The notes under the pieces: model-generated | What the model was told of the DNA's origin: nothing | Databases searched by the model: none | Seen by the model: the letters and a program-made list of their open reading frames with translations, nothing else | In this document: piece by piece, positions 8,109 to 14,436 of the stretch | How the letters are laid out: every line of letters begins with the position of its first letter | Numbering within the stretch: the stretch's first letter is position 1 | Translations under genes and position numbers: made by a program | Assembly: GCA_017440465.1 (NCBI GenBank) | Contig: JAFSHF010000016.1 | Coordinates: forward strand, 1 to 64,000 | Source: Clostridia bacterium | GTDB lineage: Bacteria > Bacillota > Clostridia > Oscillospirales > QAKW01 | DNA: 64,000 bases | Reading direction: 5' to 3'

Positions 8109-8300
8109 AATGTCAACTAAGTTTGCCCTAAAGGGCAAGTGAAGGTATCTTCGATAGTGAAGTTGTCCTGCAGACAGTGAAGTTTCGCTCAGTACGCGAA
8201 GTGGGCAAACTTGACTTCACTTGGACATTAAAGTCCATACTTCACTGCGAGTAAAACACGCAACTTCACTTTTGCGGTAGCAAAAACTTCACTTTAAAAA
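8109..8300. repeat. Palindrome array A1 (AGTGAAG box)
   Basis: Short variable hairpins (TGCCctaaaGGGCA, TATCttcGATA, GTCctgcaGAC, GGACattaaaGTCC, TTTGCggtaGCAAA) alternate with a near-constant box. The left half reads AGTGAAG(TT) and the right half reads its complement AACTTCACT, so the orientation flips near 8200. It begins immediately after the stop of the NAGPA-type gene. The same architecture is present at 33068 and 42236. Confidence 0.85.
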
Positions 8301-8335
8301 TAAAAGCACCGCTTCTTTTTAAGCAGCAATTCATC

Positions 8336-8366
8336 AAAAAACGACCACCATCGGTGGTCGTTTTTT
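8336..8366 (-). terminator. Terminator of the two XRE genes
   Basis: AAAAAACGACCACC / GGTGGTCGTTTTTT around an ATC loop. It overlaps the last codons of the minus-strand regulator and also has a T-run for plus-strand traffic, so it is probably bidirectional. Confidence 0.8.
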
Positions 8367-8562
8367 ATTTATTGCTTCGTCCAATCAAGTAATCAACCGA
8401 AACATTGAAATAATCGGCAATGCGGATCAATTCGTTGACGCCCGGTTCACGTTCGCCGGTTTCATAGCGGCTGATCGTGTTTTGATTCATATTCAGATCC
8501 ATTGCTAATTTTAATTGGGAAATGCCTTTGGCATTGCGCAGTTCTTTCAGTCGCAAGAACAT
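8365..8562 (-). CDS. Small XRE-family regulator
   Basis: A 65-residue single HTH_3 domain: LRLKELRNAKGISQLKLAMD, NQNTISRYETGER, and the standard ending YFNVSVDYLIGRSNK. The ATG at 8562 is chosen because AAAGGAG lies nine bases upstream; the longer frame overlaps the preceding gene. It lies four bases behind the larger XRE gene, so both are co-transcribed. It is similar to the repressor at 1195. It may bind the operators at 8950-8998 together with, or instead of, the larger regulator. Confidence 0.8.
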   Translation of the reverse strand: MFLRLKELRNAKGISQLKLAMDLNMNQNTISRYETGEREPGVNELIRIADYFNVSVDYLIGRSNK

Positions 8563-8566
8563 TGCC

Positions 8567-8911
8567 TTATTCTCCTTTGCGCCCGCGCAGAACACTTTTC
8601 GTGGTTTTGATTACTTCGACTAAAGAATGCAGTTCTTCTGCAGTGCAGTCTGCAAGCAGTTGATCGATCAATGCCACAGATATATGTGTGCTTTTGTTAA
8701 GATTACTGTAAACGAGATCATCAAGACTGACGTCTAATGCATTTGCTATGCTTACCAATGTGGGCAGGCTTACTTTGGTTGCTGCACGCTCAATGTGAGA
8801 AATATTGGAAGGCTCCACTCCGGATTTTTCAGCCAAAAGCGCTTGCGTCCATTGCTTTGATTTTCTGATTTCCCGAATTCTTGAACCGATTACAACATAA
8901 TCTAAATTCAA
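8567..8911 (-). CDS. XRE-family regulator of the SLOG-like module
   Basis: A 114-residue protein. The N-terminal HTH (GSRIREIRKSKQWTQALLAEKSGVEPSNISHIERA) is followed by a ~45-residue helical tail that could serve dimerisation or sensing. A TTG start at 8911 fits GGAGTGAG just upstream, better than the ATG at 8929 that lacks spacing. Divergent from the SLOG-like gene at 9033. Two ATATCC-N5-GGATAT palindromes between the genes are the obvious operator candidates. Confidence 0.8.
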   Translation of the reverse strand: MNLDYVVIGSRIREIRKSKQWTQALLAEKSGVEPSNISHIERAATKVSLPTLVSIANALDVSLDDLVYSNLNKSTHISVALIDQLLADCTAEELHSLVEVIKTTKSVLRGRKGE

Positions 8912-8945
8912 TATACTCACTCCGATCACAAAAAATATATTGTTA

Positions 8946-8998
8946 TTGTATATCCTAATCGGATATGTTAGAATAACACATATATCCTTTTAGGATAT
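8946..8998 (+). promoter_or_regulatory. Promoter with twin ATATCC-N5-GGATAT operators
   Basis: TTGTAT (8946) and TAGAAT (8969) are 17 bp apart. Palindrome ATATCC-TAATC-GGATAT (8950-8966) covers the -35/-10 spacer. A second copy, ATATCC-TTTTA-GGATAT (8982-8998), lies 32 bp downstream over the probable transcription start. The two sites share identical arms with different centres. Confidence 0.8.
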
Positions 8999-9032
8999 CT
9001 ACTAATATTTTTGCTTAAAAGGAGTGATTTAT

Positions 9033-9467
9033 TTGACTATTACTTTTTTTGGACATAAGAATGTACCAATAGCGAAAATCAAAAATAAAGCGTATGAAAC
9101 CGTAGTTGAGTTGATTGAAAAGGATGGGGCAAATCAATTCTATGTCGGTAATCAAGGGGCTTTTGATCTAATGGTTTATGAGCTTTTAAAGGAATTGAAA
9201 AAGCAATATCCGAAAATTCAATATAATGTTGTATTAGCATATTTTCCGGAAGAATCGGAGCGGGGGAGAATAGACGAGGAACACACAATTTATCCTGAAG
9301 GGTTTGAAACCGTCCCACGAAAATTCGCCATTGACCGAAGAAACCATTGGATGATCGAGCAATCGGATATCGTCGTAACGTTTGTTGAGCGACCCTTCGG
9401 CGGAGCGGCAAAGTTTAAAGAAATAGCTCGAAGAAAAAAGAAACGCGTCATTGAATTAAGCGAATAA
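9033..9467 (+). CDS. SLOG-like Rossmann-fold protein, copy 1
   Basis: A 144-residue protein. It starts TITFFGHKN, a first beta strand plus glycine loop typical of SLOG/DUF1273-like nucleotide-binding folds, and continues with FYVGNQGAFD (second glycine loop), VVLAYFP, and RNHWMIEQSDIVVTFVERPFGGAAKF. No enzyme motif beyond the fold is visible. SLOG proteins bind or process nucleotide-derived ligands, and some relatives sit in phage-defence or signalling loci. A TTG start at 9033 is chosen because AAAGGAG lies eight bases upstream. Same architecture and same divergent XRE partner as the paralogue at 13525. Confidence 0.75.
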   Translation: MTITFFGHKNVPIAKIKNKAYETVVELIEKDGANQFYVGNQGAFDLMVYELLKELKKQYPKIQYNVVLAYFPEESERGRIDEEHTIYPEGFETVPRKFAIDRRNHWMIEQSDIVVTFVERPFGGAAKFKEIARRKKKRVIELSE

Positions 9468-9497
9468 AACCGACCACCCGAGCGGGTGGTCGGTTTT
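9466..9497 (+). terminator. Terminator of SLOG-like gene 1
   Basis: AAAACCGACCACCCG / CGGGTGGTCGGTTTT, loop AG, overlapping the stop codon; followed by the large palindrome array B1. Confidence 0.85.
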
Positions 9498-9499
9498 TG

Positions 9500-10395
9500 C
9501 GGCATACAAATCATTTGTATGTTTTTGTCACAAATCATTTGTGTTTTTTCGTACCAATTCATTTGGTACACCCAAATCATTTGGGGTATAGCACACAATT
9601 CATTTGTATTTTTTGTCACAAATCATTTGTGTTTTTCCGTACCAATTCATTTGGTACACCCAAATCATTTGGGGTATAGCACACAATTCATTTGTATTTT
9701 TTTGTCACAAATCATTTGTGTTTTCGTACCAATTCATTTGGTACACCCAAATCATTTGGGGTACGGTATACAAATCATTTGTATGTTTTTGTCATAAATC
9801 ATTTGTGTTTTCGTACCAATTCATTTGGTACACCCAAATCATTTGGGGTACGGCACACAATTCATTTGTATTTTTTTGTCATAAATCATTTGTGTTTCCG
9901 TACCAATTCATTTGGTACACCCAAATCATTTGGGGTATAGCACACAAAGCATTTGTATTTTTTCGTCACAAATCATTTGTGTTTTTTCGTACCAATTCAT
10001 TTGGCACACCCAAATCATTTGGGGTACGGTATACAAATCATTTGTATGTTTTTGTCACAAATCATTTGTGTTTTTCCGTACCAATCCATTTGGTACACCC
10101 AAATCATTTGGGGTACGGTATACAAATCATTTGTATTTTTTGTCACAAATCATTTGTGTTTTCGTACCAATTCATTTGGAACACCCAAATCATTTGGGGT
10201 ACGGTAGACAAATCATTTGTATGTTTTTGTCACAAATCATTTGTGCAACGCGATTTTTGTACCAAATGAATTGGTACGGAATTGCACCAATGAATGGTGC
10301 ATAAGGGGCTTGGTCGATGGTTTGTAGGGGACGATGCCGTCATTGTACCAAATGAATTGGTATGAAACCGCCCAAATGAATTGTGCAGAAAAAAT
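9500..10395. repeat. Palindrome array B1 (AATTCATTTG box), about 0.9 kb
   Basis: About nine super-units of roughly 80-90 bp fill the gap, each containing CAAATCATTTG-type, TACCAATTCATTTGGTA and CCCAAATCATTTGGGG palindromes. All share the core A(T)TCATTTG with variable outer arms. Up to about 10250 the core reads TTCATT. From 10259 to 10386 it reads AATGAAT in the opposite orientation, including GCACCAATGAATGGTGC. All three plus frames stay open across the array because of its regularity, but there is no RBS and the predicted peptides are just the repeat translated. I see no gene here. Confidence 0.9.
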
Positions 10396-10446
10396 GATCG
10401 CATAGGAGCATAAAAATCAGGAGGGGAAAGAAAAAGGAAAATTTCA

Positions 10447-10476
10447 TTGACGGAGTGTCGGGAAATGTAGTAAAAT
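10447..10476 (+). promoter_or_regulatory. Promoter of the MBL-fold/nagB pair
   Basis: TTGACG, an 18-bp spacer and TAAAAT, 35 bp before the start codon at 10512. Confidence 0.6.
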
Positions 10477-10511
10477 AAAGGTAATACAATATAGTATATA
10501 GGGAGGGCATT

Positions 10512-11129
10512 ATGGAGCTGTTGCGGACCGCCAATGCGGGGATTCTTTTAACGATGGACTCAACCTCCATTCTGCTGGACGGTGTTTGCCCGCCCTATGC
10601 CAATTATTTGGGCACTCCCGATGGGTTGCGGGAGCGGTTGCTTCAAAACCCGCCCGATGCGTTGGTCTTTACCCATCGGCATCCCGATCATTGCGATGAA
10701 GATTTCGCCGATACGTTTTATAAAAATACCCACCGCCCCATCCTTTGGGCGGAGGACCCTTGCCCGATGCGGATCGGGAATTTAGAGATCATTCCTATTC
10801 CCACCTGCCACAGCGGCAAAGCGGAGATCGCCCACGTCAGTTATGTCATTAAAGGCAGTCAATGCCTTTGGTTCACCGGCGATGCGTCCCCCTTGGCGCG
10901 GTTCCCGAAGGAACTGCGCCGACCCGATGTGGCGGCGGTCACCTTTGCCTATGCCTGCAGACCCAATGTTTGGAAACGGACCAAGGCAATGGGCGCGAAA
11001 AAATATATCCTTTTGCATCTGCCCGATGAGGCAGAAGATTCCCATCAGCTTTGGAAAGCGGTGGAGGAGACAACGGCAGGAGAACCAAATTTGTTCATTC
11101 CCTCCATCGGAGAGAACATAGTATTATAA
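10512..11129 (+). CDS. UlaG-like metallo-beta-lactamase-fold hydrolase
   Basis: A 205-residue protein. The zinc motif is THRHPDHCD (HxHxDH), followed by a CHSG stretch and WFTGDAS with the bridging aspartate. It is a compact member of the MBL superfamily close to the UlaG/RomA type, but the substrate is not evident. RBS AGGGAGG lies upstream. It is 27 bp upstream of nagB in the same direction, so co-transcription is likely, though nagB has its own strong AGGAGGT. A link with amino-sugar metabolism is only positional. Confidence 0.75.
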   Translation: MELLRTANAGILLTMDSTSILLDGVCPPYANYLGTPDGLRERLLQNPPDALVFTHRHPDHCDEDFADTFYKNTHRPILWAEDPCPMRIGNLEIIPIPTCHSGKAEIAHVSYVIKGSQCLWFTGDASPLARFPKELRRPDVAAVTFAYACRPNVWKRTKAMGAKKYILLHLPDEAEDSHQLWKAVEETTAGEPNLFIPSIGENIVL

Positions 11130-11156
11130 TATAGGATGATATAGGAGGTACATAGT

Positions 11157-11891
11157 ATGATCCATCCCAGAATTTTAGTTGCCGCCACCGCCGAAGAGGC
11201 GGGCGCGCTCGCCGCAAACGAATTTGAGGCGCTCATTGCCAAGAAACCCGCCGCCGTTCTCGGCTTGGCGACCGGTTCCACCCCGCTGCCCCTCTATCGC
11301 GAGCTGATCGCCCGCGAAAAGGCAGGCAAGATTGATTTTTCCAGAGTTCGTTCTGCCAATCTGGACGAATATAAGGGCTTGGCTCCCGACCACGAGCAGA
11401 GCTACCGCAAGTTTATGCAGGATAATCTCTTCGATCATATCTCCATTAAGCCCGAAAACACCATCGTTCCCTCGGGTCTGGCGGAAGATGTTGAAAAAGA
11501 GTGCGACGAATATGAAGAGAAGATCGAAGCCTGGGGCGGTGTCGATTGCCAGCTTTTGGGCCTCGGTCACGACGGCCACATCGGTTTCAACGAGCCCGAA
11601 GATCATTTCCCCGCCAAGACCCACGAAGTGCAGCTGACCGAAATGACCATCGAAGCCAATAAGCGGTTCTTTGCGTCCATCGACGATGTTCCCCGCGCTG
11701 CCGTTACCATGGGCATCGGCACCATTATGGCCGCCAAAAAGGTGCTGATCATCGTTACCGGTGCCGATAAGAAAGAGATCTTGAAAAAGACCTTCTGGGG
11801 CCCTGTTGATCCGCAGGTTCCTGCGTCCATTCTGCAGTTCCACCCCGATGTGACATTGATCTGCGACAAAGCCGCTTACCCTTTTGACTAA
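11157..11891 (+). CDS. nagB: Glucosamine-6-phosphate deaminase
   Basis: A 244-residue cytoplasmic enzyme of the usual length. It converts glucosamine-6-phosphate to fructose-6-phosphate and ammonia in amino-sugar catabolism. Visible signatures: LGLATGSTPLPLYREL (phosphate-binding loop), NLDEYKGL (catalytic Asp), LGLGHDGHIGFNEP (active-site His and general base region), and the C-terminal ASILQFHPDVTLICDKAA. The start is fixed by AGGAGGT eight bases upstream. A conserved-tip hairpin element starts at its stop codon. Confidence 0.93.
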   Translation: MIHPRILVAATAEEAGALAANEFEALIAKKPAAVLGLATGSTPLPLYRELIAREKAGKIDFSRVRSANLDEYKGLAPDHEQSYRKFMQDNLFDHISIKPENTIVPSGLAEDVEKECDEYEEKIEAWGGVDCQLLGLGHDGHIGFNEPEDHFPAKTHEVQLTEMTIEANKRFFASIDDVPRAAVTMGIGTIMAAKKVLIIVTGADKKEILKKTFWGPVDPQVPASILQFHPDVTLICDKAAYPFD

Positions 11892-11990
11892 ATCGTTGAA
11901 ATCGGGCGCTTTTCCGATTTTTCGGTCTTGACGTATCGACATACGCCTACGCCCGAAGAAATCAAAAAATCACCCCGATTTGAACGATTT
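11890..11990. repeat. Conserved-tip hairpin element D1
   Basis: A ~100-nt hairpin starts inside the nagB stop codon. Its outer arms are 17 bp with one mismatch (AAATCGTT-GAAATCGGG and the complement ending at 11990). The inner part carries TTTTCCGATTTT, the tip GACGTATCGACATACGCC and GAAATCAAAAA. The tip and inner parts recur at 61328-61412 after mntP, but with different outer arms. Confidence 0.8.
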
Positions 11991-12012
11991 ATGGAAAGTG
12001 ACAAAATAACAC

Positions 12013-12046
12013 AAAAAGATCCTACCGCAAGGTGGGATCTTTTTGT
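12013..12046 (+). terminator. Terminator behind nagB
   Basis: AAAAAGATCCTACC / GGTGGGATCTTTTT with a GCAA tetraloop, downstream of the hairpin element. Confidence 0.8.
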
Positions 12047-12128
12047 ATCAATATTACGCCTTCGGGATCGCTCCGAACCGATCTTCATCTCATTTGAGCG
12101 GTTTTATGAGATTTGATATAAGGTTGAT

Positions 12129-13031
12129 TTAATTTTTGTCGCCGTAGGCAATTCTAAAATAATCCAAATAAGTTTTAAATGTGTCCTGCGCGGAGAGGCA
12201 GGTATCGGTGAGGTATCCTTTTTCCTGAGTCCATTCTTTCAGTCCGCGGTAGTAGAACATTTTGATTCTATCTTCGATAATAAACGGCACAATGCCGTGC
12301 TTTAGGCATTCTTTAAACATAATCAGTCTGCCGATACGACCGTTGCCGTCCTGGAAGGGATGGATGCGTTCAAACTGCACGTGGAACTCGATAATATCGT
12401 GGAGTGTTACATTCTCTTTGCTGTTATAACCGTTGAGGAGTTTTCTCATTTCAGCCGACACATCTTCGGGCAGGGTGGTTTTCATACCGCCGACTTCGTT
12501 GGGCAACTTTTTATAATTACCGACGGCAAACCAATCTTTTTTGGCATCGCTTGTACCGGTCTTGAGGATGAAATGCAGGTGTTTAATAAACTTTTCGCTG
12601 AGTTGGGACTTCGCATTTTCTATAATTTCATCAATACAACGGAAGTGGGTGGCGGTTTCGATAATATCGTCTACACGCACGCCTTCTTCGGTTAATCCAA
12701 TGGTGTTGGTTTCAAAGATATAACGCGTCTGATCGTGGGTGAGGCGACTGCCTTCGATGTGATTGGAGTTATAGGTCAGCTCGATCTGTATTTTATGATA
12801 AATTCCACCGTGGGTCTGACTGCGCTTTTCCTCTTTCAGAATATCGAGCAAGGTCTGCGGAGCGGGCTTTCTTTTATTGCTCCTTTCGGGCTTTTCGGCG
12901 TTTTCGGGGATATTCCATGTCTTTCCGGTAAGAAAAGCACCGGGGACACGACCGGCAGCACAATAATTCCGAACGCTACGCTCGGATGTTTTCCAAATGA
13001 ATGCAACCTCTTTGACAGATAAATAGTTCAT
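12129..13031 (-). CDS. Class II Fic-domain protein with N-terminal HTH
   Basis: A 300-residue protein. Residues 1-~50 form a MerR/excisionase-like DNA-binding domain (LSVKEVAFIWKTSERSVRNY...GRVPGAFLTGKTWNIP). Residues ~85-290 are a Fic domain with the complete catalytic motif HPFQDGNGRIGRL (HPFx[D/E]GNGRxxR). SNHIEGSRL upstream matches the inhibitory (S/T)xxxE(G/N) helix, placing it in class II (self-inhibited from the N-terminal side). Fic enzymes mostly transfer AMP from ATP to Ser/Thr/Tyr of target proteins. No separate antitoxin gene is adjacent, as expected for class II. It sits in an AT-rich islet between nagB and the second XRE/SLOG-like module. Confidence 0.88.
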   Translation of the reverse strand: MNYLSVKEVAFIWKTSERSVRNYCAAGRVPGAFLTGKTWNIPENAEKPERSNKRKPAPQTLLDILKEEKRSQTHGGIYHKIQIELTYNSNHIEGSRLTHDQTRYIFETNTIGLTEEGVRVDDIIETATHFRCIDEIIENAKSQLSEKFIKHLHFILKTGTSDAKKDWFAVGNYKKLPNEVGGMKTTLPEDVSAEMRKLLNGYNSKENVTLHDIIEFHVQFERIHPFQDGNGRIGRLIMFKECLKHGIVPFIIEDRIKMFYYRGLKEWTQEKGYLTDTCLSAQDTFKTYLDYFRIAYGDKN

Positions 13032-13145
13032 ATACAGACCTCCAACGTTCCTGTTAATAGTATATCACAGTATCGGCAAAAAGTCAATTAACACCAAACA
13101 ATCTTTTGCTATATTTTTGCCGATAACGGCGTTTTTATGCAAAAA

Positions 13146-13177
13146 TAAAACCGATCGGCAAAATACCGATCGGTTTA
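13146..13177 (-). terminator. Terminator of the XRE gene
   Basis: AAACCGATCGG / CCGATCGGTTT with a seven-base loop. A T-rich tail follows on the minus strand. Confidence 0.75.
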
Positions 13178-13182
13178 GATCT

Positions 13183-13419
13183 TTATAGATTTTCAAAAAA
13201 TGCATCGTATGAGCAATTATAGATCTTTTTTAGCTCAATTAAAACACTAATGCGGATATTTAATTCGCCGCATTCATATTTTTCGTAGGTGGATCTTCCG
13301 ATATCGCACCCTCTGCGTTGAAGTTCTGCACACAGTTTTTCCTGTGAAAAATGATGCTCTTTTCTTAATTTCCGCAGGTTACTGCCCATATTGCGATCGC
13401 GTCGTAATTTCTGTTCCAT
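13183..13419 (-). CDS. XRE-family regulator of SLOG-like module 2
   Basis: A 78-residue HTH protein: NLRKLRKEHHFSQEKLCAEL, RSTYEKYECGELN, IYNCSYDAFFENL. An ATG at 13419 with GATGAGG eight bases upstream is used. An internal ATG (MGSNLRK) is possible but has a poorer RBS. Divergent from the SLOG-like gene at 13525, and the intergenic region holds TGACC/GGTCA-type palindromes. It differs in sequence from the regulators of module 1, and so do the operators, so the two modules should be independently controlled. Confidence 0.8.
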   Translation of the reverse strand: MEQKLRRDRNMGSNLRKLRKEHHFSQEKLCAELQRRGCDIGRSTYEKYECGELNIRISVLIELKKIYNCSYDAFFENL

Positions 13420-13438
13420 CGTATAGCCTCATCTTTTT

Positions 13439-13510
13439 TGACCAGTATTGGTTGCAACTGTTTCTATTGTATGTTATACTGAAACAAAATATTGACCGTC
13501 ATATTGGTCA
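13439..13510 (+). promoter_or_regulatory. Promoter and operators of SLOG-like module 2
   Basis: TTGCAA (13452-13457), a 17-bp spacer and TATACT (13475-13480). TGACCAGTATTGGT (13439-13452) touches the -35 and TGACC-N8-GGTCA (13493-13510) lies past the start. These two related palindromes flank the promoter. Confidence 0.65.
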
Positions 13511-13524
13511 GAAATGAGAAAAAT

Positions 13525-13962
13525 ATGAAACGATGTGTGTTTTTTGGGCATCGGAATTGTCCGAATACGATCAAGCCGATGTTGCAAGAGGCGATTATGG
13601 AACTAATTGAGAATGGTTATGATGATTTTATGGTTGGAAATAACGGAGGCTTTGATCGGATGGTGCGGCATTGTTTGGAGGAACTTTCTCATACAATCGG
13701 AGGGTTTCGATACAGTATTGTTTTGGAACGATTGTCAAAGGAGGGAGAGGAGAAGATTGAAAATTCCATTCTCGCAGATGGAATCGAAGATTGCCCGCCA
13801 CGCTTTTGCATCGATCGGCGCAATGAGTATATGCTTCGGGTTGCCGATGCCGTTGTTTGCTATATAACCAAAGGGTATGGCGGTGCATATAAATTTGTTG
13901 AAAAAGCGCGCCGAAGAAAGAAAAGAATTATCAATATTGCAGATAAAAAAGACCGGCGGTGA
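13525..13962 (+). CDS. SLOG-like Rossmann-fold protein, copy 2
   Basis: A 145-residue paralogue of the protein at 9033: CVFFGHRNCPN, FMVGNNGGFDRMV, YSIVLERLS, RNEYMLRVADAVVCYITKGYGGAYKF, then a basic tail RRRKKRIINIADKK. The conserved glycines of both loops and the GGA.KF..AR motif are shared. The ATG at 13525 replaces a longer frame that would start inside the operator. The stop codon lies in the loop of its own terminator (13945-13975). Role unknown; ligand sensing under an XRE switch is the simplest reading. Confidence 0.75.
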   Translation: MKRCVFFGHRNCPNTIKPMLQEAIMELIENGYDDFMVGNNGGFDRMVRHCLEELSHTIGGFRYSIVLERLSKEGEEKIENSILADGIEDCPPRFCIDRRNEYMLRVADAVVCYITKGYGGAYKFVEKARRRKKRIINIADKKDRR

Positions 13963-13975
13963 GCCGGTCTTTTTA
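13945..13975 (+). terminator. Terminator overlapping the end of SLOG-like gene 2
   Basis: AAAAAGACCGGC / GCCGGTCTTTTT. The loop contains the TGA stop codon, so the last codons KKDRR are encoded by the stem. Confidence 0.85.
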
Positions 13976-13993
13976 TATTGAATTTTATAGTGA

Positions 13994-14422
13994 TTACAGA
14001 TTGACCAAATCGTCGTTCTGCAGGACTTTGAAACCGTGGTTGACGAGGGTTTCATCGGTCAGGGCGGGGTCGTGGACGCGGAGGACCACGTAGGCGTTAT
14101 TGGCTTTGCCGTGGTTAAAGGCGTAGAGGTATTCCACATTGACGCCCACTTCGTCCAGCAGGGCGATGACATCGTGCAGGGCGCCTGCGGTATCGGGCAT
14201 CATCACCGCGACCACATCGTTGGCGCGGGTGAGGTAGCCTGCGCGGGTGAGGGCGTTGCCGGCGGCGTCCGCCTTATCCACGATCATCCGCAGAACGCCG
14301 TACTTGGTGGTATCCGCTAAAGTCATGGCACGGATATTGATATTCTCTTTGGCAAGGACTTCGGCGGCATCTGCCAGCGCACCTTGCTTATTTTCGATAA
14401 ATACAGATAATTGACGGATCAT
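13994..14422 (-). CDS. Tandem ACT-domain protein
   Basis: A 142-residue protein made of two ACT domains: IRQLSVFIENKQGALADAAEVLAKENINIRAM (residues 1-~70), then VVAVMMPDTAGALHDVIALLDEVGVNVEYLYAF (~70-142). ACT domains bind amino acids allosterically. Stand-alone double-ACT proteins commonly follow paaK/ior genes in anaerobes, where an aromatic amino acid is the likely ligand (inference). Last gene of the minus-strand aryl-acid operon, 14 bp after paaK. Confidence 0.85.
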   Translation of the reverse strand: MIRQLSVFIENKQGALADAAEVLAKENINIRAMTLADTTKYGVLRMIVDKADAAGNALTRAGYLTRANDVVAVMMPDTAGALHDVIALLDEVGVNVEYLYAFNHGKANNAYVVLRVHDPALTDETLVNHGFKVLQNDDLVNL

Positions 14423-14436
14423 AGTAGTAGTTCTCC

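Noticed and set aside
9500-10250. CRISPR array
   Set aside because: Units are palindromes repeated at ~80-90 bp with nearly identical intervening sequence. There are no unique spacers and no cas genes in the window.
9486-10304. Overlapping plus-strand frames of 60-221 codons across array B1
   Set aside because: They are open only because the repeat lacks stops. There is no ribosome-binding site and the peptides in all three frames are the same repeat translated.
10340-10570. 76-codon minus-strand frame before the second MBL gene
   Set aside because: It covers the end of array B1 and a promoter, with no RBS and no recognisable sequence.
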